Below are positions 1-14,389 of a stretch of 64,000 bases of DNA, piece after piece. A model generated the notes under the pieces. It saw nothing but the letters and a program-made list of their open reading frames with translations, was not told the DNA's origin and made no database searches. The stretch is from Sphagnum compactum (taxonomy: Eukaryota > Bryophyta > Sphagnopsida > Sphagnales). Location: NCBI GenBank assembly GCA_965153455.1, contig OZ234498.1:17422001-17486000 (forward strand). The letters run 5' to 3'. The translations under genes were made by a program, and so were the position numbers. Positions within the stretch are counted from its first letter, which is position 1. Each line of letters opens with the position of its first letter.

Positions 1-106
1 CAAACCAACATAAGTTGACGTGTCTTCATCCAATTCTAATTTGCAGGGTCGCAAGTTGATCTTGGATCCTCATTTGGCATAGCACTCTTTTTTGCTTGCA
101 CTGCAG

Positions 107-3100
107 AAATTTGTGGAAGAAGTGATGGAACTGGTGGAGCTGGTAGCGTTGCGACATGCACTAGTGGGATTGCCTGGTCAGAGTGGGTTGTCAACAGAGC
201 AAAGGAAAAGGTTAACTATTGCAGTGGAGCTGGTGGCCAACCCATCCATTATCTTCATGGATGAGCCAACTAGTGGGTTGGATGCACGAGCAGCTGCGAT
301 TGTGATGCGCACTGTGCGCAACACTGTTAATACTGGTCGCACCGTTGTTTGCACCATCCATCAACCTAGCATTGAAATCTTTGAAGCTTTTGATGAGGTT
401 CAACCAGCTCCAAACATACCCTCTATTTGCACCTATGCCATTGTTTATCACATTCAAGCAGTGTTTTCTCTTTGGGCAAATTTTTGCACTGTGATGACAA
501 CAAAAAGCTTTGGGGAAGAAAAAAAATTGTAAATTTGAAAAAATTTGCCAAACTCTCAAACCCATAAAATCAAATTATTGTTTATAAATTTTTAAACATT
601 CAATTTTTAAATTTAAATTAATTTAATTTTTAAAAAACCTTACATTTAGCATGTTGTGATAATTATTCCACAATCCTCACCCATAAACATTGAGAATGAG
701 ACAATATATAATGTGAGAGATTATTTAAAATTCAATCACCTAAGTCACTCATTATAGCTGATCAATTACGAATAATCGTTTTATTGTGCAAAACCTTTAA
801 CAAGCATTGAATAAGTATTATTGATGGGAATGACGTTTACTGACCCAAACCGACATAAAAATGTTGTAAAATCGTCCAAAATATATTGTGTGAGCCACCA
901 CCAATGCCGTTACTCTAAGTTAGATCATGTTTACCCCACCCCTGTTTTATTTGCAAGAATGTGGAAATTCTGTGGATCTAGTTAAATTGAAGATTTCAGC
1001 CTGTTTGGGTTGTTAACAGCCTCTCAACTCCAGTGAGCATTTGTAGTAGGTTACGAACATAGTACCTTGGCCACTCTGACACATGTTTGTCGACTAATTA
1101 ATTAATTTTGAAGATTCCATTTCGACTAAACACTAATATATTCTTCAATATTCCATCAGATTCTTTATTTCCCTTCAGAAAAAAAAAAATTCTGAAATTT
1201 TTTTTCTTAAAAAATTTTTCAATATTTCTGAAAACAATATAATTAGTGTCCAAATTGTCGGGCCCAGCGGTATTTATTTAGTAGAACAATCATGGTTCGG
1301 GTGTGACAGCTGCTGCTAATGAAGAGAGGGGGTCAGGTTATTTACATGGGACCTTTGGGTCATCACTCACAATTGCTGATTGAATATTTTGAGGTAGTGA
1401 ATTCAACTTTTTCAAGCATGGGGAGGGGGCAAAAAAAAACATTCCAAATTTTTTTTTTTTAAAAATTGAAGCAAAAATTGGCCCTTAAATAAATACAAGG
1501 AACTGATCTTGATTATTTATTTTTATTTTCTAAAAATTTAACCCTTTTGGGTTGATGTTAAAATTTGTAGGCAGTACCCGGAGTGACAAAGATGAAAGAA
1601 GGTTATAATCCAGCAACATGGGTACTTGAGGTCAGTTCCATTACAATGGAGCAGCAAATTGGTGTTGATTTTGCACAAGTATACAAGAGCTCATCACTTT
1701 ACCAGTAAGTTTCTTTATACATGAAAGAGAAACCCCAAACCCTAAAAAAATTAAATTTAAAATTTAAAAAAAAACTAATCAATTAGTTAGTTAATTAATT
1801 AATTATTCGACAGACATGTGTTGAAGCTGCCCATGTGCTACTACTACAGTAGCTACCTCAATATTCATTCCATTGTAAGTTTGCTAACTCCCGAGCACAC
1901 ACACTCACTACTACTACTAGTCCCAACATTGAATTGGGCATGAATGCAAAATGATGATGATACAGAAGAAACAAGGCTTTGGTAAAGGAGCTGAGTGTGC
2001 CTCGTCCAAACTCAAAGGACTTGTTTTTCCCGAGTATGTATTCACAATCCACTCTTTCACAATTCACTTCATGTCTATGGAAGCAGCATTTGACTTATTG
2101 GCGTAGCCCGGGCTACAATCTAGTGCGCATCGTCTTTACGCTTGCAACCGCGATCATCTTTGGTAGCGTCTTTTGGAAAGTTGGATCCAAGAGGTAAGCA
2201 CTTTGTTTCATGGGACTTGTAAAATATTACTATCATTATTTTCATTTTTAAATTTTTTATTACTAATTATTTGTACATTGTGTCCATTAAAAAGAATGAA
2301 TAAAAAAATTTGTGTTAAAATTAATGAATTAAAAAAATTCTTCAATTACGTCAAAGAATGAATAATATTTAAAATATTTTTTACATGTGACCGTAACTTT
2401 TTCTTTTAATTTTTTTTTAAAATTTCTTTTTTTCCCCGGTTGACATTGTAGAGACACATCATCCAACATTTTAACCTGCTTGGGCGCGATGTATAGCGCG
2501 ACAACATTCATTGCATCTAATAGTTGTGGCACAGTTCAACCGGTGGTGAGCATCGAGCGCACCGTGTTTTATAGAGAGAAGGCAGCTGGGATGTACTCAC
2601 CTTTGCCCTATGCTTTTGCCCAGGCAAGCATATTATGATTTTACTTACATATTATGCCCTTTTGATTGAGCATGTGAAATGATCTTCAATTGGTTGGCCT
2701 TGCCTACCAAGGCCCTTAAGGATATTGTGTTTGGATATTGTGTTTATAGAGTATAAGTAGCTTATGGGTTTTGTTCTAAATTTGCGTATCATCATTCGTG
2801 TTGTTCTAAATCTTTTTTGGACTAAAACAGGTTGTGATTGAAATACCTTATGTTTTTGTCCAAACGCTCGTTTATACGCTCATCACATACGCCATGTTGT
2901 TCTTTGAATGGACTGCAACCAAGTTTTTGTGGTATTTCTATTGTGTCTTCTGTTTGATCATCGGATTCGCTTACTATGGGATGATGATGGTCGCCCTTAC
3001 GGCCAATGAACAACTCGCAACCATTGCTGCAACTTTCTTCTATTCTGTCTTCAACCTCTATGCCGGGTTCATGATTCCACTACCGGTAGGTACCTTGCTA

Positions 3101-3854
3101 CTAACCCATGATCAAGGGTTTCTTTTTTTTCTTATTTTTTTTAAATTTAAATTAATTTTTTGGCCTGAAAAATACTTCAAATTCTCCAACCCCCCAAAAA
3201 ATAGCAAAATTTATCAAATTCACAATAGTAAAAAAAAACAAATTAAATTAAATCCTCCAAATTTTTCACAGTTTTCTTGTCAAAAAAGTGATGAAAATTT
3301 TCAACTGCCCATGATTCAATTCACATGCACAAAACTCATTACTTGTTATGTTGTTCTGTTCACTGAGTTGTGTTTTTGTAATTTTGTTGGGTACCATTGA
3401 TGTTATGTTTTAGCAGTAAAATTAATTGCCATGAAACAATTATTCCCTTGTAATTTCAAATTTTGCAAAAAAAAAAGAAGAAAAAAAAGATTTTTTAATC
3501 CAAAATTTCTATTTTAAATAAAAAATGAGATTATATTTTGATTTTTTTTAAAACTTTTGGTTTGTGAAAAACAAATTGTAGGAAATACCCAAATGGTGGT
3601 CATGGTATTATTGGATATGTCCAACATCCTGGACTGTGTATGGTTTGGTTACATCACAATTTGGAAATGTGCAAAGTCTGTTACTTGATACTGGGGATCC
3701 AGTTCCTCCCACTGTGGAGCAATATGTGAACAACTATTTTGGCTATTCGTATAGCTTCTTGGGAGTTGTTGGTGGGATGTTAATCTTTTGGCCACTTCTT
3801 TTTGCAACCGTGTTTGCATTTGCAATCAAATTTATCAACTTTCAAAATCGTTGA
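107..3854 (+). CDS. PDR-type ABCG full-size transporter, 3' half (partial)
   Basis: Exons at 107-397, 1310-1393, 1571-1704, 1966-2193, 2452-2623, 2831-3085 and 3582-3854; stop TGA at 3852. The joined frame is open for 478 residues; the 5' half lies left of the window, whose first ~106 bases look like intron. Exon 1 carries the second nucleotide-binding domain: plant PDR signature [19 protein letters not shown], Walker [13 protein letters not shown] and H-loop TIHQPS. The rest is the second membrane domain with PDR motifs ([46 protein letters not shown]) and a C-terminus INFQNR. PDR proteins export terpenoids, hormones and waxes across the plasma membrane; the substrate here is unknown. Six exon lengths (291, 84, 134, 228, 172, 255) equal those of the paralogue at 51206-61562. 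The intron after 2623 has a GC donor. Introns are AT-rich and one carries a small TIR element. It appears functional in this part. Confidence 0.93.
1061..1274 (-). mobile_element. MITE-like TIR element, copy 1 (inside PDR intron)
   Basis: The left end (agtaccttggccactctgacac) and the right end (gtgtccaaattgtcgggcccag) are imperfect inverted repeats. Read on the minus strand, the interior matches the element at 15593-15811, including gacactaattatattgttt next to one TIR. It has no coding capacity. It ends 36 bases before the PDR exon at 1310. Confidence 0.6.
1765..1842 (+). mobile_element. Remnant of the same TIR element family
   Basis: The stretch aattaattattcgacagacatgtgttgaagctgccc resembles the right end of the 15593-15811 element (aattaattatttgacaagcatgtgtctaagctacc). 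Only this end is recognisable. It lies in the PDR intron 1705-1965. Confidence 0.4.
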
Positions 3855-4390
3855 CATCAAAGATTTGCTTTAAAAAATTATTGCTGGGATGTTATTCTTT
3901 TGGCCACTTCTTTTTGCAACCGTGTTTGTATTTGCAATCAAATTTATCAACTTCCAAAATCATTGACATCAAAGATTTATTAAAATAATAGTCAGTGGGA
4001 TGTTATTCGTTTGGCCACTTCTTTTTGCGACCGTGTTTGCATTTGCAATCCAATTTATCAACTTCCAAAATCATTGACATCAAAGATTGATTAAAAAAAT
4101 TGTCGGTGGGATGTTATTCTTTTGGCCACTTCTTTTTGCGACCGTGTTTGCATTTGCAATCAAATTTATCAACTTCCAAAATTGTTGACATTAAAGATTT
4201 TTTTAAATAATTGGCGATGGGATCTTAACCTTTTGGCCACTTCTTTTTGCGACCGTGTTTGCATTTGCAATCAAATTTATCAACTTCTAAAATCGTTGAC
4301 ATCAAAGATTAAAGAGAAATTGTTGGTGGGATGTTAATACTTTTGGCCACTTCTTCTTGCAACTGTGTTTGCATTTGCTATCAAATTTGG
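3774..4390 (+). repeat. ~111-bp tandem repeat derived from the PDR last exon
   Basis: Six copies begin at about 3774, 3886, 3997, 4108, 4219 and 4328, giving spacings of 112, 111, 111, 111 and 109. The first copy is the genuine end of the PDR reading frame plus ~35 bases of 3' UTR. Later copies keep the membrane-segment words for [17 protein letters not shown], most with a following TGA; the last copy breaks off inside the unit near 4390. Because copies 2-6 lie after the stop, they would sit in the 3' UTR rather than extend the protein. Confidence 0.93.
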
Positions 4391-6500
4391 GTTGTTGTAT
4401 TATTTTGTTTCTTTTCATTCCTTTTCCACATGTGTAGTTAACACAGATACAATTGACAGGGTATTATTGTGTGAGACGAGAACCCTCTACAAATTAATAG
4501 TGTCATGTGTTACTAGACTGGTGCAAAACATTATTGAAAATTGAAACCAATTGTACGAGCAAAACATGTGCACAAATAAATCCTCGAAACCAAAAAATTA
4601 ATTAAAACCTTATTCACATTGAATTAAGCTCCAACAACAATAAAACACCTACCAAAAAAGCACATTCTATAATATCAAAGTACCATGGCAGCTTTGACAC
4701 TAAACTTCTTGTATGTAAAAATGTTGAAATTTTCACCCAAAAATAAACATTTTATGAAGGAAACTAGAGAATATTTTTGAATTATTTTGTCTTTCAACAT
4801 GAAATCTTCAAATGAATCAATTATTCAACAAACACATGTTGAAAGCTGATGGGAGGGGGAGACTAAATGGTTTTGTTGCGGGGATATAAAGATGTCTAAG
4901 CTTCAAACAATTCAATCCAAATAACAGGAAATCTATACCCATAGGCTTTGCAACATTGACAAATTTGGGTAAAGGTGTTAGTTATATACCTATCATCAAA
5001 ATGCAAATAAGGTGAGGGTAAATGTAGATGTTTGCCATACACATGCAACAATTATGAATCCAATGATCACCAAATGTATAGTAATAAAAAGATCAAATCG
5101 AAATATGTACAAGTGTGGCACATTGGCAAGTGGGGAAGATCATCAATTGTGCCCTTGCCACTACAAATATGATCTAACACGACATTACAAACATAATGAT
5201 GAAAACTTTAATAAACAATGAAAAACCCTTTTGGCACCTTTAGGAATATATTCAAAGTACAATAAACCCCATTTATAGTCACACTCTTGTTTGTGCCACA
5301 CCTTTTTTTTTAGTAACCGTCCATTTTGGTATGTAATAAACACCATTGGTTGAGTCACTATCACACTTGTTTGTAGGACAAAACATTTGCAAATTTTTTT
5401 AGTAAATGTGATTATAATGGGGAAATCTAGGACAAATATTAGGGTTTTATACACTATAGTTCCCTTTGACAATGTTAGCATTGCTTTGTTTTCAAGTTGT
5501 GCTAACCAACAACAATGAATCCAATGCAAAAGAAAAGAAAGAAGCATCTACTTTCTATTGCAAACAAGCAAAAGAAATGTGAGCTTGTCAAGAAAGCAAA
5601 AAAAATTAATTAAAAATATCTAGTTAACAAAATACACAAGGAGCTCAAACTCAATGTAAATTGTCAAATTAAAACATGCAAAAATCACAACCTTCAAGTT
5701 TAATAATGCATAATAGAGCGTAGAATGACCCATGTAGGAAATTTAAACAATTGGCACCTTTATTTTAACATAGGAAAGCTATTTGCAAGGTTTTTTTCTT
5801 AGTCCCAATCTTGTAAACGTTTGTATGGAATGTGACATACATGTTTGAATCACAATTTGTTAACATCATAATAAAAGTGGTCACCAAAAGCATGATTATA
5901 AAAGGGGTTTACGATATTCTCAAAATGAGAAATGGCATAATAAACTAAAAAGGTTTCATATATGTGAAACAACATTCTTATTGAAGGTGATGAGTAGAAA
6001 AATAAAATAAAATGCAAAAGTAATTGTTAACCGATTACCATCACTCAAAAAATTCCATAATAACTAAGTGCACTACAAAATGTGAAAATTCATTCAATTT
6101 ACAAGATAAATTTTGACTATATACCCTTTTGTAATTGCTTCAAAACAAATACTAAGCAAATATGAACTTCAAGTAAATACTAACCAAATAAGGAAAAAAA
6201 AAGGTAACTTGCTTGAAGTATTTACAACCCATGTAGAATATACTTTTTGACCTTGGGTGTCGGGAAACACTTACAGGCCCAACAATGGTATGAACCAATC
6301 TTGGCCAATTCCTTAGTTCTAAAGGGACCCCTTAGTTTCAATTCCTAACATTTTTTAAGGGACCAGTCTTAGTTTGATTTGAGTTCCTTTATATTTCAAA
6401 TATGGGCCTTGATTCTAGGGACGTAACCTTGAATGGCCTCCTTCTGCCTTAGAAGACCTCCAATTCTGCCCTACTTCAAAGCCCCCAAAAACTTTACTTC
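4391..6500. other. AT-rich intergenic, no gene seen
   Basis: Open frames are short and without recognisable domains. The stretch holds one TIR element (4680-4853) and otherwise nothing I can name. Confidence 0.6.
4680..4853 (+). mobile_element. MITE-like TIR element, copy 2
   Basis: The left end gtaccatggcagctttgacac is nearly identical to the left end of the 15593 copy. The right end cacatgttgaaagctgatggg is its imperfect inverse. The interior is A/T-rich and more diverged. Length about 174 bases, no coding capacity. Confidence 0.55.
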
Positions 6501-6526
6501 AAACCCAAAAAAATTATTTCAGACAA

Positions 6527-6548
6527 CCCCCCCCCCCCCCCCCCCCCC
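6527..6548 (+). repeat. Homopolymer C tract
   Basis: A 22-base C run inside a 6480-6800 stretch made of repeated ccccaaaacctta-like words. The open frame across it is a Pro/Lys-rich low-complexity artefact. Confidence 0.9.
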
Positions 6549-6800
6549 AAAACCTTATTTTAACCCCCCCCCCAAAACCCTATTTCAAAACTTTAAAAAT
6601 CCTTCACAAAACCCTACATTAAACTCCCACAAAACCTTACGTCAACCCCAAAAAACTTTGTTTCAGATGTCTAAAAAACTTATTTCAGACTGCCCAAAAA
6701 TCATAATCCAACCCCAAAATCACTCGATTTCAATCCTCAAAAAACCTTATTTCAAACCCCAAAAAAACTTTATTCCAACCCTCCAAAAACCCTAATTCAA

Positions 6801-9800
6801 AGTACAAGAGAAACATAAATCAATGTGAAGGACAACCAGGGAGATGATGAACAACATGAGAACCAAGAAGACTTACTAAAGAAAATAACCACCATTGCCC
6901 CCATTACCATCATCATTGCCACTCTTGCACAAATCATCCCTAGGAAAGAAAAACCAAAAAAATCAGCAATGAACCAAAAGAGGATGACCAGGGAAATTAT
7001 GAGCAATAAGAGTACCAAGAATATGATGTGCAACACAATGGTCACAAACTAACTACACAATTTAGAAATGCTTCAATTTGAAAACTCACATCTAACACAA
7101 AAGCTTGAAAAAACAAGAAATGCAAAAGAAAGTCACAAAAAAGCTATATTACTATAACATAAATAATGACCATAGCAATGAAAAAATGCAAGAAACAAAA
7201 ATGGACACCATATGCTTTCGACAAGCAACCAAAAGATGAATAGAATAAAAGTTAACCTTAACATTTCACCATAAGCATAATTTCACAAGCAAATAAAAGA
7301 AAAAAATTGTACTTTTGTACATTTATTTACAACCAAAATCTTTTGTACAATTTGGTCAAAAGGTTTTTTCAAATTTTTGGAAATAATTATTTAGATAATA
7401 AAATTCAAATTTGTGGTTAGTGAAGTGTGATAAGTGATTTGAAAGGAAAATTTTGAGGAATTAAATTTTTTTTGCAACTAAAACCAAGGGGTGGTTTCAA
7501 TTTGGGTCAATAACCAATCCCCCTCTTTACTTGATTCCAATTCAATCCAATTTTAGAAATGAAACTTGGTTATAATTCCAAAACTAGACCATATTTGAAC
7601 TCAAATAACTATGTCTACTTGGGTAATTGGCCAAGATCAATATGAATTGGTATGAATACCATAAATAACACCTATAATTTCCTTACATACATGTTCATTT
7701 CCTTTTCGAAACTCATTACTAGATGCCCATTATTTTTATTCCGATATTTTGTGTGTATTTCAACCTTGAATAATTTTTTTCCCTATTCATACCCAAACCA
7801 ATGTTATAATTAAATACTAACTAAATTCAAATTCATTTATGCATGTCACAACATTCATTTCCACACTCCTTTTGTTTAAAAAATTTAATTGCAATAAAAC
7901 CCCATGTTTTTGTGTCACAATGAACTATTATCATGAAATCAACTAAATTTTCAAGTTAAGTATGTACTAACTACTAACCATTCACATGGATCCTACCTAC
8001 CTAGTTGCCACCAAGTGTGTTAGCTAATTACCTACATACATAATAACCACTTACTAATACCTACCTACTTATCTATGATATGTTACCTACTTACATAGGT
8101 GTTTACCTAGGTACCGTGTAATGTAGAAGTACAAAGGTCTATAAAATAGGTAACTACTAACTACCAAGGTGGAACCTAGATAACTCGACTACAATTCATC
8201 ATTAATTAATAGAGAACTTAAGATTGGTCAAAGTGAGCCAACAATCAATAGCACACCATGAGGGATGGATGGTAAGTGGATAGGAAACATTTTTCCATTA
8301 GGCTTTAGTGTATTGATTAACCATTGTGGTTAATTCTAATTCTATTTCTATTTCTACAACTTACCTATTAACAACCCTTTAGCCATTACCCATGTACTAA
8401 CCAATTTTGTCTAAGGTTGGGTTTAAAAACCAAACCAAGTAAGTTTACATAGAGCTAGACTTGACCTAGAACCAAACCCAACAAGTTTACATTGATATGG
8501 ACCCAACAAGTCTACATCAACCCAAAGTTGACCTAGAATTAGACCCAATAGCTTTACATGAATTGGGATCCACCTTAAAATTGGATCCAACAAGTCTTAT
8601 GTGTTTTTTTACAAGGTTTGGGTAATAGGTTTAGGTACGAGTTACCTAGTCCTAGATTCAAATAAAGTTTAGGGTTTCTAGTTCTTGGGTTTTTAGTTTT
8701 TAGAGTCTTAAGTTATTTGTGTTGACAATTGCACACCATGGGATGAAGTAATATGAACTATGAGATTAATGTGTGGAACGGATTAAGAGATACCTATTAA
8801 GAGAGTTTAAAGGTAACTAGTAGGGTTAATTACATAATCTAGTACTAGTAGTTTAAAGGTACCTAGTAAGGTAGTTACATAATTTGGTCACATTTTTTAG
8901 GCTTACTTTACACTAGGGTCTAATTTGAACTCACTCAATTTGAAATGGAAGATTCCTATTGGACTAGAATTCAAAAGTGGGTTGGTATTCAAATGCACAC
9001 GTCTAATGTTGAACAAGAACAAAAAGATGAATGGTTATTTACATGGGGGTGTGGTTATTTCCTTGTCACTGAATTTTGAAGTTCATGAACAAGTTGGTTC
9101 ATTGCATAATGATTTTATCCCCCTTATGGCAAGTGCAAACCAACACAATTAAAATTAAAAAAGGTTCCATGAATACAACTCATGAGCAAGTGGTTCACTA
9201 CAAAATGTAAAACCAAGAAAATGCATCCCCAATTAATTAATAAGTTAGAATCAAACCCATCTAAAATAATATATTTAAACCAATGGTATTATATAAATTA
9301 CACCTATCAAATCTGGAACCACTAATCAAGAAATTTTAATTCAGGCCTAGAACAAATGGGTTTTATTTTTTGAAAATATTAACTAACCTAAAACCGAAAG
9401 CTTTTCCTTTTTATTAAGATCCCTAAACTTAAACCTAATGACTTCAAGAAAAGTTGAGACCTAACCAACATTAATCTCCATGCATCCACTTCAATGGTAA
9501 TCATTCTTATTTTATGTAAAGTTAGTGTTGTCTAGGTTATTGAAAAAACATCCAATTATCAATTTGATTATTGATAACCTATTCACTAGTTTTTTATTTT
9601 CTTTGTAATCAGTAAATAACTTGTTACCCTTAAAAAACTTAACATGTTTATGATAGGGTATTTGAAATTCAACATTTATGCATAATGGGTGATTATTTCC
9701 CAAATAGTAACCAAGTAAATTGATAACCCTCCAAATATACTTTGGTCTAATGAAATTGATAATCAATGAATATAATTTACCTAGCATAAAATGGAAACTA

Positions 9801-12800
9801 TGACATGAACACAAGATAATTTTTATTGATTAGTGTTAGAAATAGTTCTATGCATCCCTCAAGATATTGATGTGTTGGTTGCAAGTTGTTGTTTCTCCAT
9901 TACCTTGCAAAATGGACACCCTTGTGTTGAGAAGTCTATGCACTATAATTGCCCTATGTGCTTCAAGGTACTTTTCATGTGCACTACCATATATAGACTA
10001 CAATAACCCTTCTATATGTTGGCAATTTTTTTGGCTTGACATCCTTAGTAATTTTCTTTATAATGTTAAGTGGTAGTCATTAGTGAAAAAACTATATGCA
10101 ATGAAACTAAATCATATTCATTAAGGAATATTTATTGGTAAGTCTTGAATAGTTTGATGACTCATATCTTCATTCCTTGTGCAATACTTGTTTAATTTAG
10201 TAAAAGACATCACATTCTTGCAATGTGGTCATACAATGCACCTATATTGCTTCCATGAAATGGATGCCCATGCTTAGCGAGACACCAACTTTAGATATAC
10301 TTTACATGTGATTTCCCTTCATACATTGGTTTTAGATTTGAAAGGAAAATGTATACTTGTGGTATCAAGCTTGTGGACAATGTGGCATTGTGGACTTGTG
10401 GTATCAACATCACATGTTGGGTGTTTTTGTGTTTGCAAAAGATGTGAACCAATGGAAATCTATAATAATGTTTTTGATAATGTTGTCTTCATTTATACAC
10501 TATGGTTGTAGATATTGTGGCTCATACGTTTGAGGTTTATATAAGAATGTTCCAAAAATCCTTCTTCTTGATCACATACTAAAACCAAAAAAATCAATAA
10601 ATATAGGGTATCAAAATTCAATGAAAAAATAATTATAATTAGATTTATGGTCATTTAAATATGTGCATTTAAAAAAATTAGGTAATAATGGGGTGGGGGA
10701 AAAAAGTCTCTCACTTAATATGCCCCAAACGAAACATTAGTTTGAGGCAAATGGAGTAAAACCTTAACATTTAGTGTTCCCCCCAAAGGTTATTGTCAAA
10801 AAATATTTAGTAGTTAACATAGGTTTTAACTCAAGGAAGAACCGAAATTAAAACCCAAAGGGAACTACTTCCATTTGTTTTCAAATTACATGTGTGCAAA
10901 AGAACTTAAGGTGCAACATATTGAATAAATTTGAAAGTTATAATTTACTTAAATTTAAATAAGGTGTTCAAAATAGGATTGTGAGAATATACTTCAAATC
11001 CATTCAATTCTAATAAAATATTTTACTAATATTTTACTTATTCTTAACATACCAAAAAATGCCCATTTATCTCATTGTTTTCCATAAATGTACAAAAAAT
11101 AACTTAAGTTAAAACAAACTAATGATTCAATGAAATGTGAAAAATCACAATTGGGCCAAACTAATGGATTTGACATTTGACAAAAGTAAAAGAAGAACCA
11201 TTTTGACAACTTATTCACATCATTTTGAAGGTTCCAAGTTTAGGGTTTACTTGAATTTTTTTTTTGGAATGTCCCCATCACATTTTTGTTTTTTCACCTT
11301 TCTATCTTTGTTTTGTAGCATCAACTTTTAGTAGTTCTTCCTCAAGACCTTTTCATTATTAAGTGAACTTTGACATTTAGTGACCAAGGTGAAACTTTGG
11401 AGGACGGTAACAAGCAACAAGGAATTGCTAATTTCATTGGTTGCATATGAACTCATGAAGAATGTAAAAATCCTTTCACATGATGGGAAACACATGAGAT
11501 TCAATTCCCAAATGTTTTTTTTTGTAAGGCCAAGTCCTAACCATTGTGGGGTTTCAAATGCAAATTAAAAGAATCTTCAACGTTGTAAGTGTAATCACAA
11601 GTCTTTATCGATCTAAACTTAGAAGTGAGATCTTACAATGACTTGTGATGATTGCTAAAAATTGACCTAACAATGCTTGTGAAGGGTGTCTAAGAGGTAA
11701 CTTAGACTCTTTTTTGTCCAATTTTTTGACTTATAAGAAAAGTTTGATTGATGAAAATGTGATCATCATTGAAGAGGAAGATGTTTTTGAAGATGATCTA
11801 GATGATTAATTTTTGTCAACATACTTTTATGTGTATTGTTTCTTGGCAATCAAAAAATTAAGTATTCAATAAACTTCAATTGTGGTTTTCTTGGTTTTGT
11901 TGACATGTGGACTTGGTTGATGTTTGTTTGTAGGTCTTGTTCTTTTCTACCATGTTCACTAATAGGTTAGAAATTTCTAATTAGGTTTTGATTGTAAGGG
12001 TTGTGCTTTATAATGCAATAACAATTAATTGAGTTATTTTGTTCTTTGTTTTGAAAGCCTAGAAAAAAATCATTTGATAAAAGGTGGATAGTAAGCAAGT
12101 ATGCAAGAGGAATACTTACCAAAATAAGATATAATCAACAAAATGACAACAATTTTTGGTTGTGATAGGTATGTTATTATGCCAAAATAGGTGTGTTTTT
12201 CTTCCATGCCAATTTGATTTTGATAAAGTTTGGGCATGTGATTAGTGTGGTGTTCAAGTTATGTAAGCATTAAGATGTAATATATATACAACATCAAGTG
12301 TTGGAAAACATTTTTAGTTATGTTCTTATGACATTGATTGATGTAATTCATGTTTTAGTCATATATTAGTGAAGAATTATAACTAATGTAGGATATATAT
12401 AAAAACATAACAATGAAAAATCACATTAAGAATTTGTGTGTTTTTAATGAGTGAGAAGAGAGTTTTCTTTGTAATAAAACTAAGTTAATCTAAATGTCGT
12501 TATCGTGCATGTAATTTGGAAGGAACATTGTTGTATCTTAGGTATTGGGGTGTTTTTTTCAAGATATCATTTATTTGTTGAGGTATGCATTGATGTAAAG
12601 TCAACCTATGTGACTGAATTCAAAGTATGACATTTGTCTTGCAAGTGGAATGTATTTGTTTTATGTTGGTGGTTTTGTAATGTAATGAGGATAAAATCAT
12701 GTTAAAAAGGAGAATCATGAACAATGTTGATCCCCAATAACCATTCCTTGTTGTTTATTTTGGAACTAAAAATGTAAGGTGTTGTGGTGTTGATGTATGT

Positions 12801-14080
12801 GAAATAAATTTTAAATTCATGCAAATGCAATTTACATGAAACACACAAGATTGTGATGTATTACTTCAATGCATTTTTCAATTATATAATTGTGGTGTGA
12901 GAGAACAACCATGGACATTAAATGAACCTGTTTTTAAATTCCTTCTTACACTTTGCCCATTTTTTCTTCATTCATTATTTTTGGAATGTATGCATTGTTA
13001 ATTGCATTGTTATTTTCAATTCACAAAAATATGCAATGTTGTTTATGTCCAATTTTGCAAAGTATAACAATTAATATAAGATATTCAAATTTAATATCAA
13101 TGAAAAAAATGAAGGAAAAAATTGAAATCACCCTAGAACCATTGAGAAAACCATACCTAAAATTGATTAAAACTAGGCCCATACTTTCACCATCAAGTCC
13201 TAGTAGTTATCAAATAGTCGGTGAACCAAAAATTAGTAGCACCACAAAAAAACGAGCTCAAAATCAAAGGTTCAATTTTCTTATAAAAAAGTTAAAGATT
13301 GAAACTAAAACCAAAGGTTTGGCTTAAAATCCAAAACTAGCCAACACTACTAACTACCAATTTTGGTTAATTGTTGAAAAAAGACCCATTTATCAACTTG
13401 GTCATTGATAAGCTATTAGTTAGTTATTGATTTTTTTGAAAACCAGTTGATAACTTGACCACTTGGTATTGAAATTTTTAATTGTAGAATAAACTACCCC
13501 AATGACCCAATTATAATCCAAGTCTAGGTTATCAATCCTAAAAAATTAAACATGTTTATGATAAAATAATAATATCCCATAATTAATTAATTAATTAATT
13601 GATTATTAAAAAAACCCTATAACTAACATAACTAATAATATAACTAATGGTTTATAATCAATTATTTCAGAATTGACCCTTAATCATGACTAATGATTAT
13701 TATCCAAAATATAATAGAATATTGATAACTATTAGTGTTGTGAATGAATCTACTTTGCAAAATAAAAAACCAAGGATTCAAGTTTAGGTTATTGTGACCT
13801 AAATTTGAATTGACAACCTTTTGTTGGTATTGACAAAAGAGTTGAACCATGAAACTAATCTTTTGCTAGACCCAAAATCGTGCAAAAAAAATCTTAAAAA
13901 CATGGTCAAAAACTTTAGATAAAAAAGTTTATTTTAAAAAAAAAAGTTAAGCAGACTAAACTTTATAGTTGCATATATTTTGATTTTAATTAATTGTTGA
14001 ACTTCATACCTACATAAAACCCATGTTTGTAATTTGTTATAAAACATTGTACCACATAATATGTACATGGAATTGGACAC
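6801..14080. other. AT-rich intergenic, no gene supported
   Basis: About 7 kb, mostly A/T with many short tandem words: tacctac-type repeats around 7990-8170 and repeated phrases on 'accaaacccaacaagtttacat' (split copies) near 8410-8600. Reading frames are short and compositionally biased. A short stretch at 11377-11815 ending in an acidic run (EEDVFEDDLDD) resembles a decayed coding remnant, but it is interrupted by stops and I cannot name a family. Confidence 0.6.
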
Positions 14081-14389
14081 AATTTTTGAACCGAAAGCCT
14101 AGAGGTTCTCAAATTTGAATAACAACGTAAAAATGAGATCCAGAGGTTCTCAATTTAAAATAAATTAAAATAAATGAAAATTTTAATTTAAAAATTATTT
14201 ATTAAATTAAAAATTAAAAATTAAAAAAAAAATTTAAAAAAAACCACGTAACACTTGTAACCACCTATTTGCAAAGCATGTCATTTACAAGATCGATTAC
14301 CAAGGTGAAACCCAATGTCAACTCGGTTCAATGTTCAGCCACAGCTGAGCCATAACAAGCTTTCCATCAACTTAGGCTTTCTCCCTCTA

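Noticed and set aside
3886-4390. Small frames repeating the PDR C-terminus as separate genes
   Set aside because: They are copies of the 111-bp repeat without starts, promoters or upstream domains.
6433-6795. 120-codon Pro/Lys-rich frame
   Set aside because: It spans a 22-base C run and repeated ccccaaaa words; compositional only.
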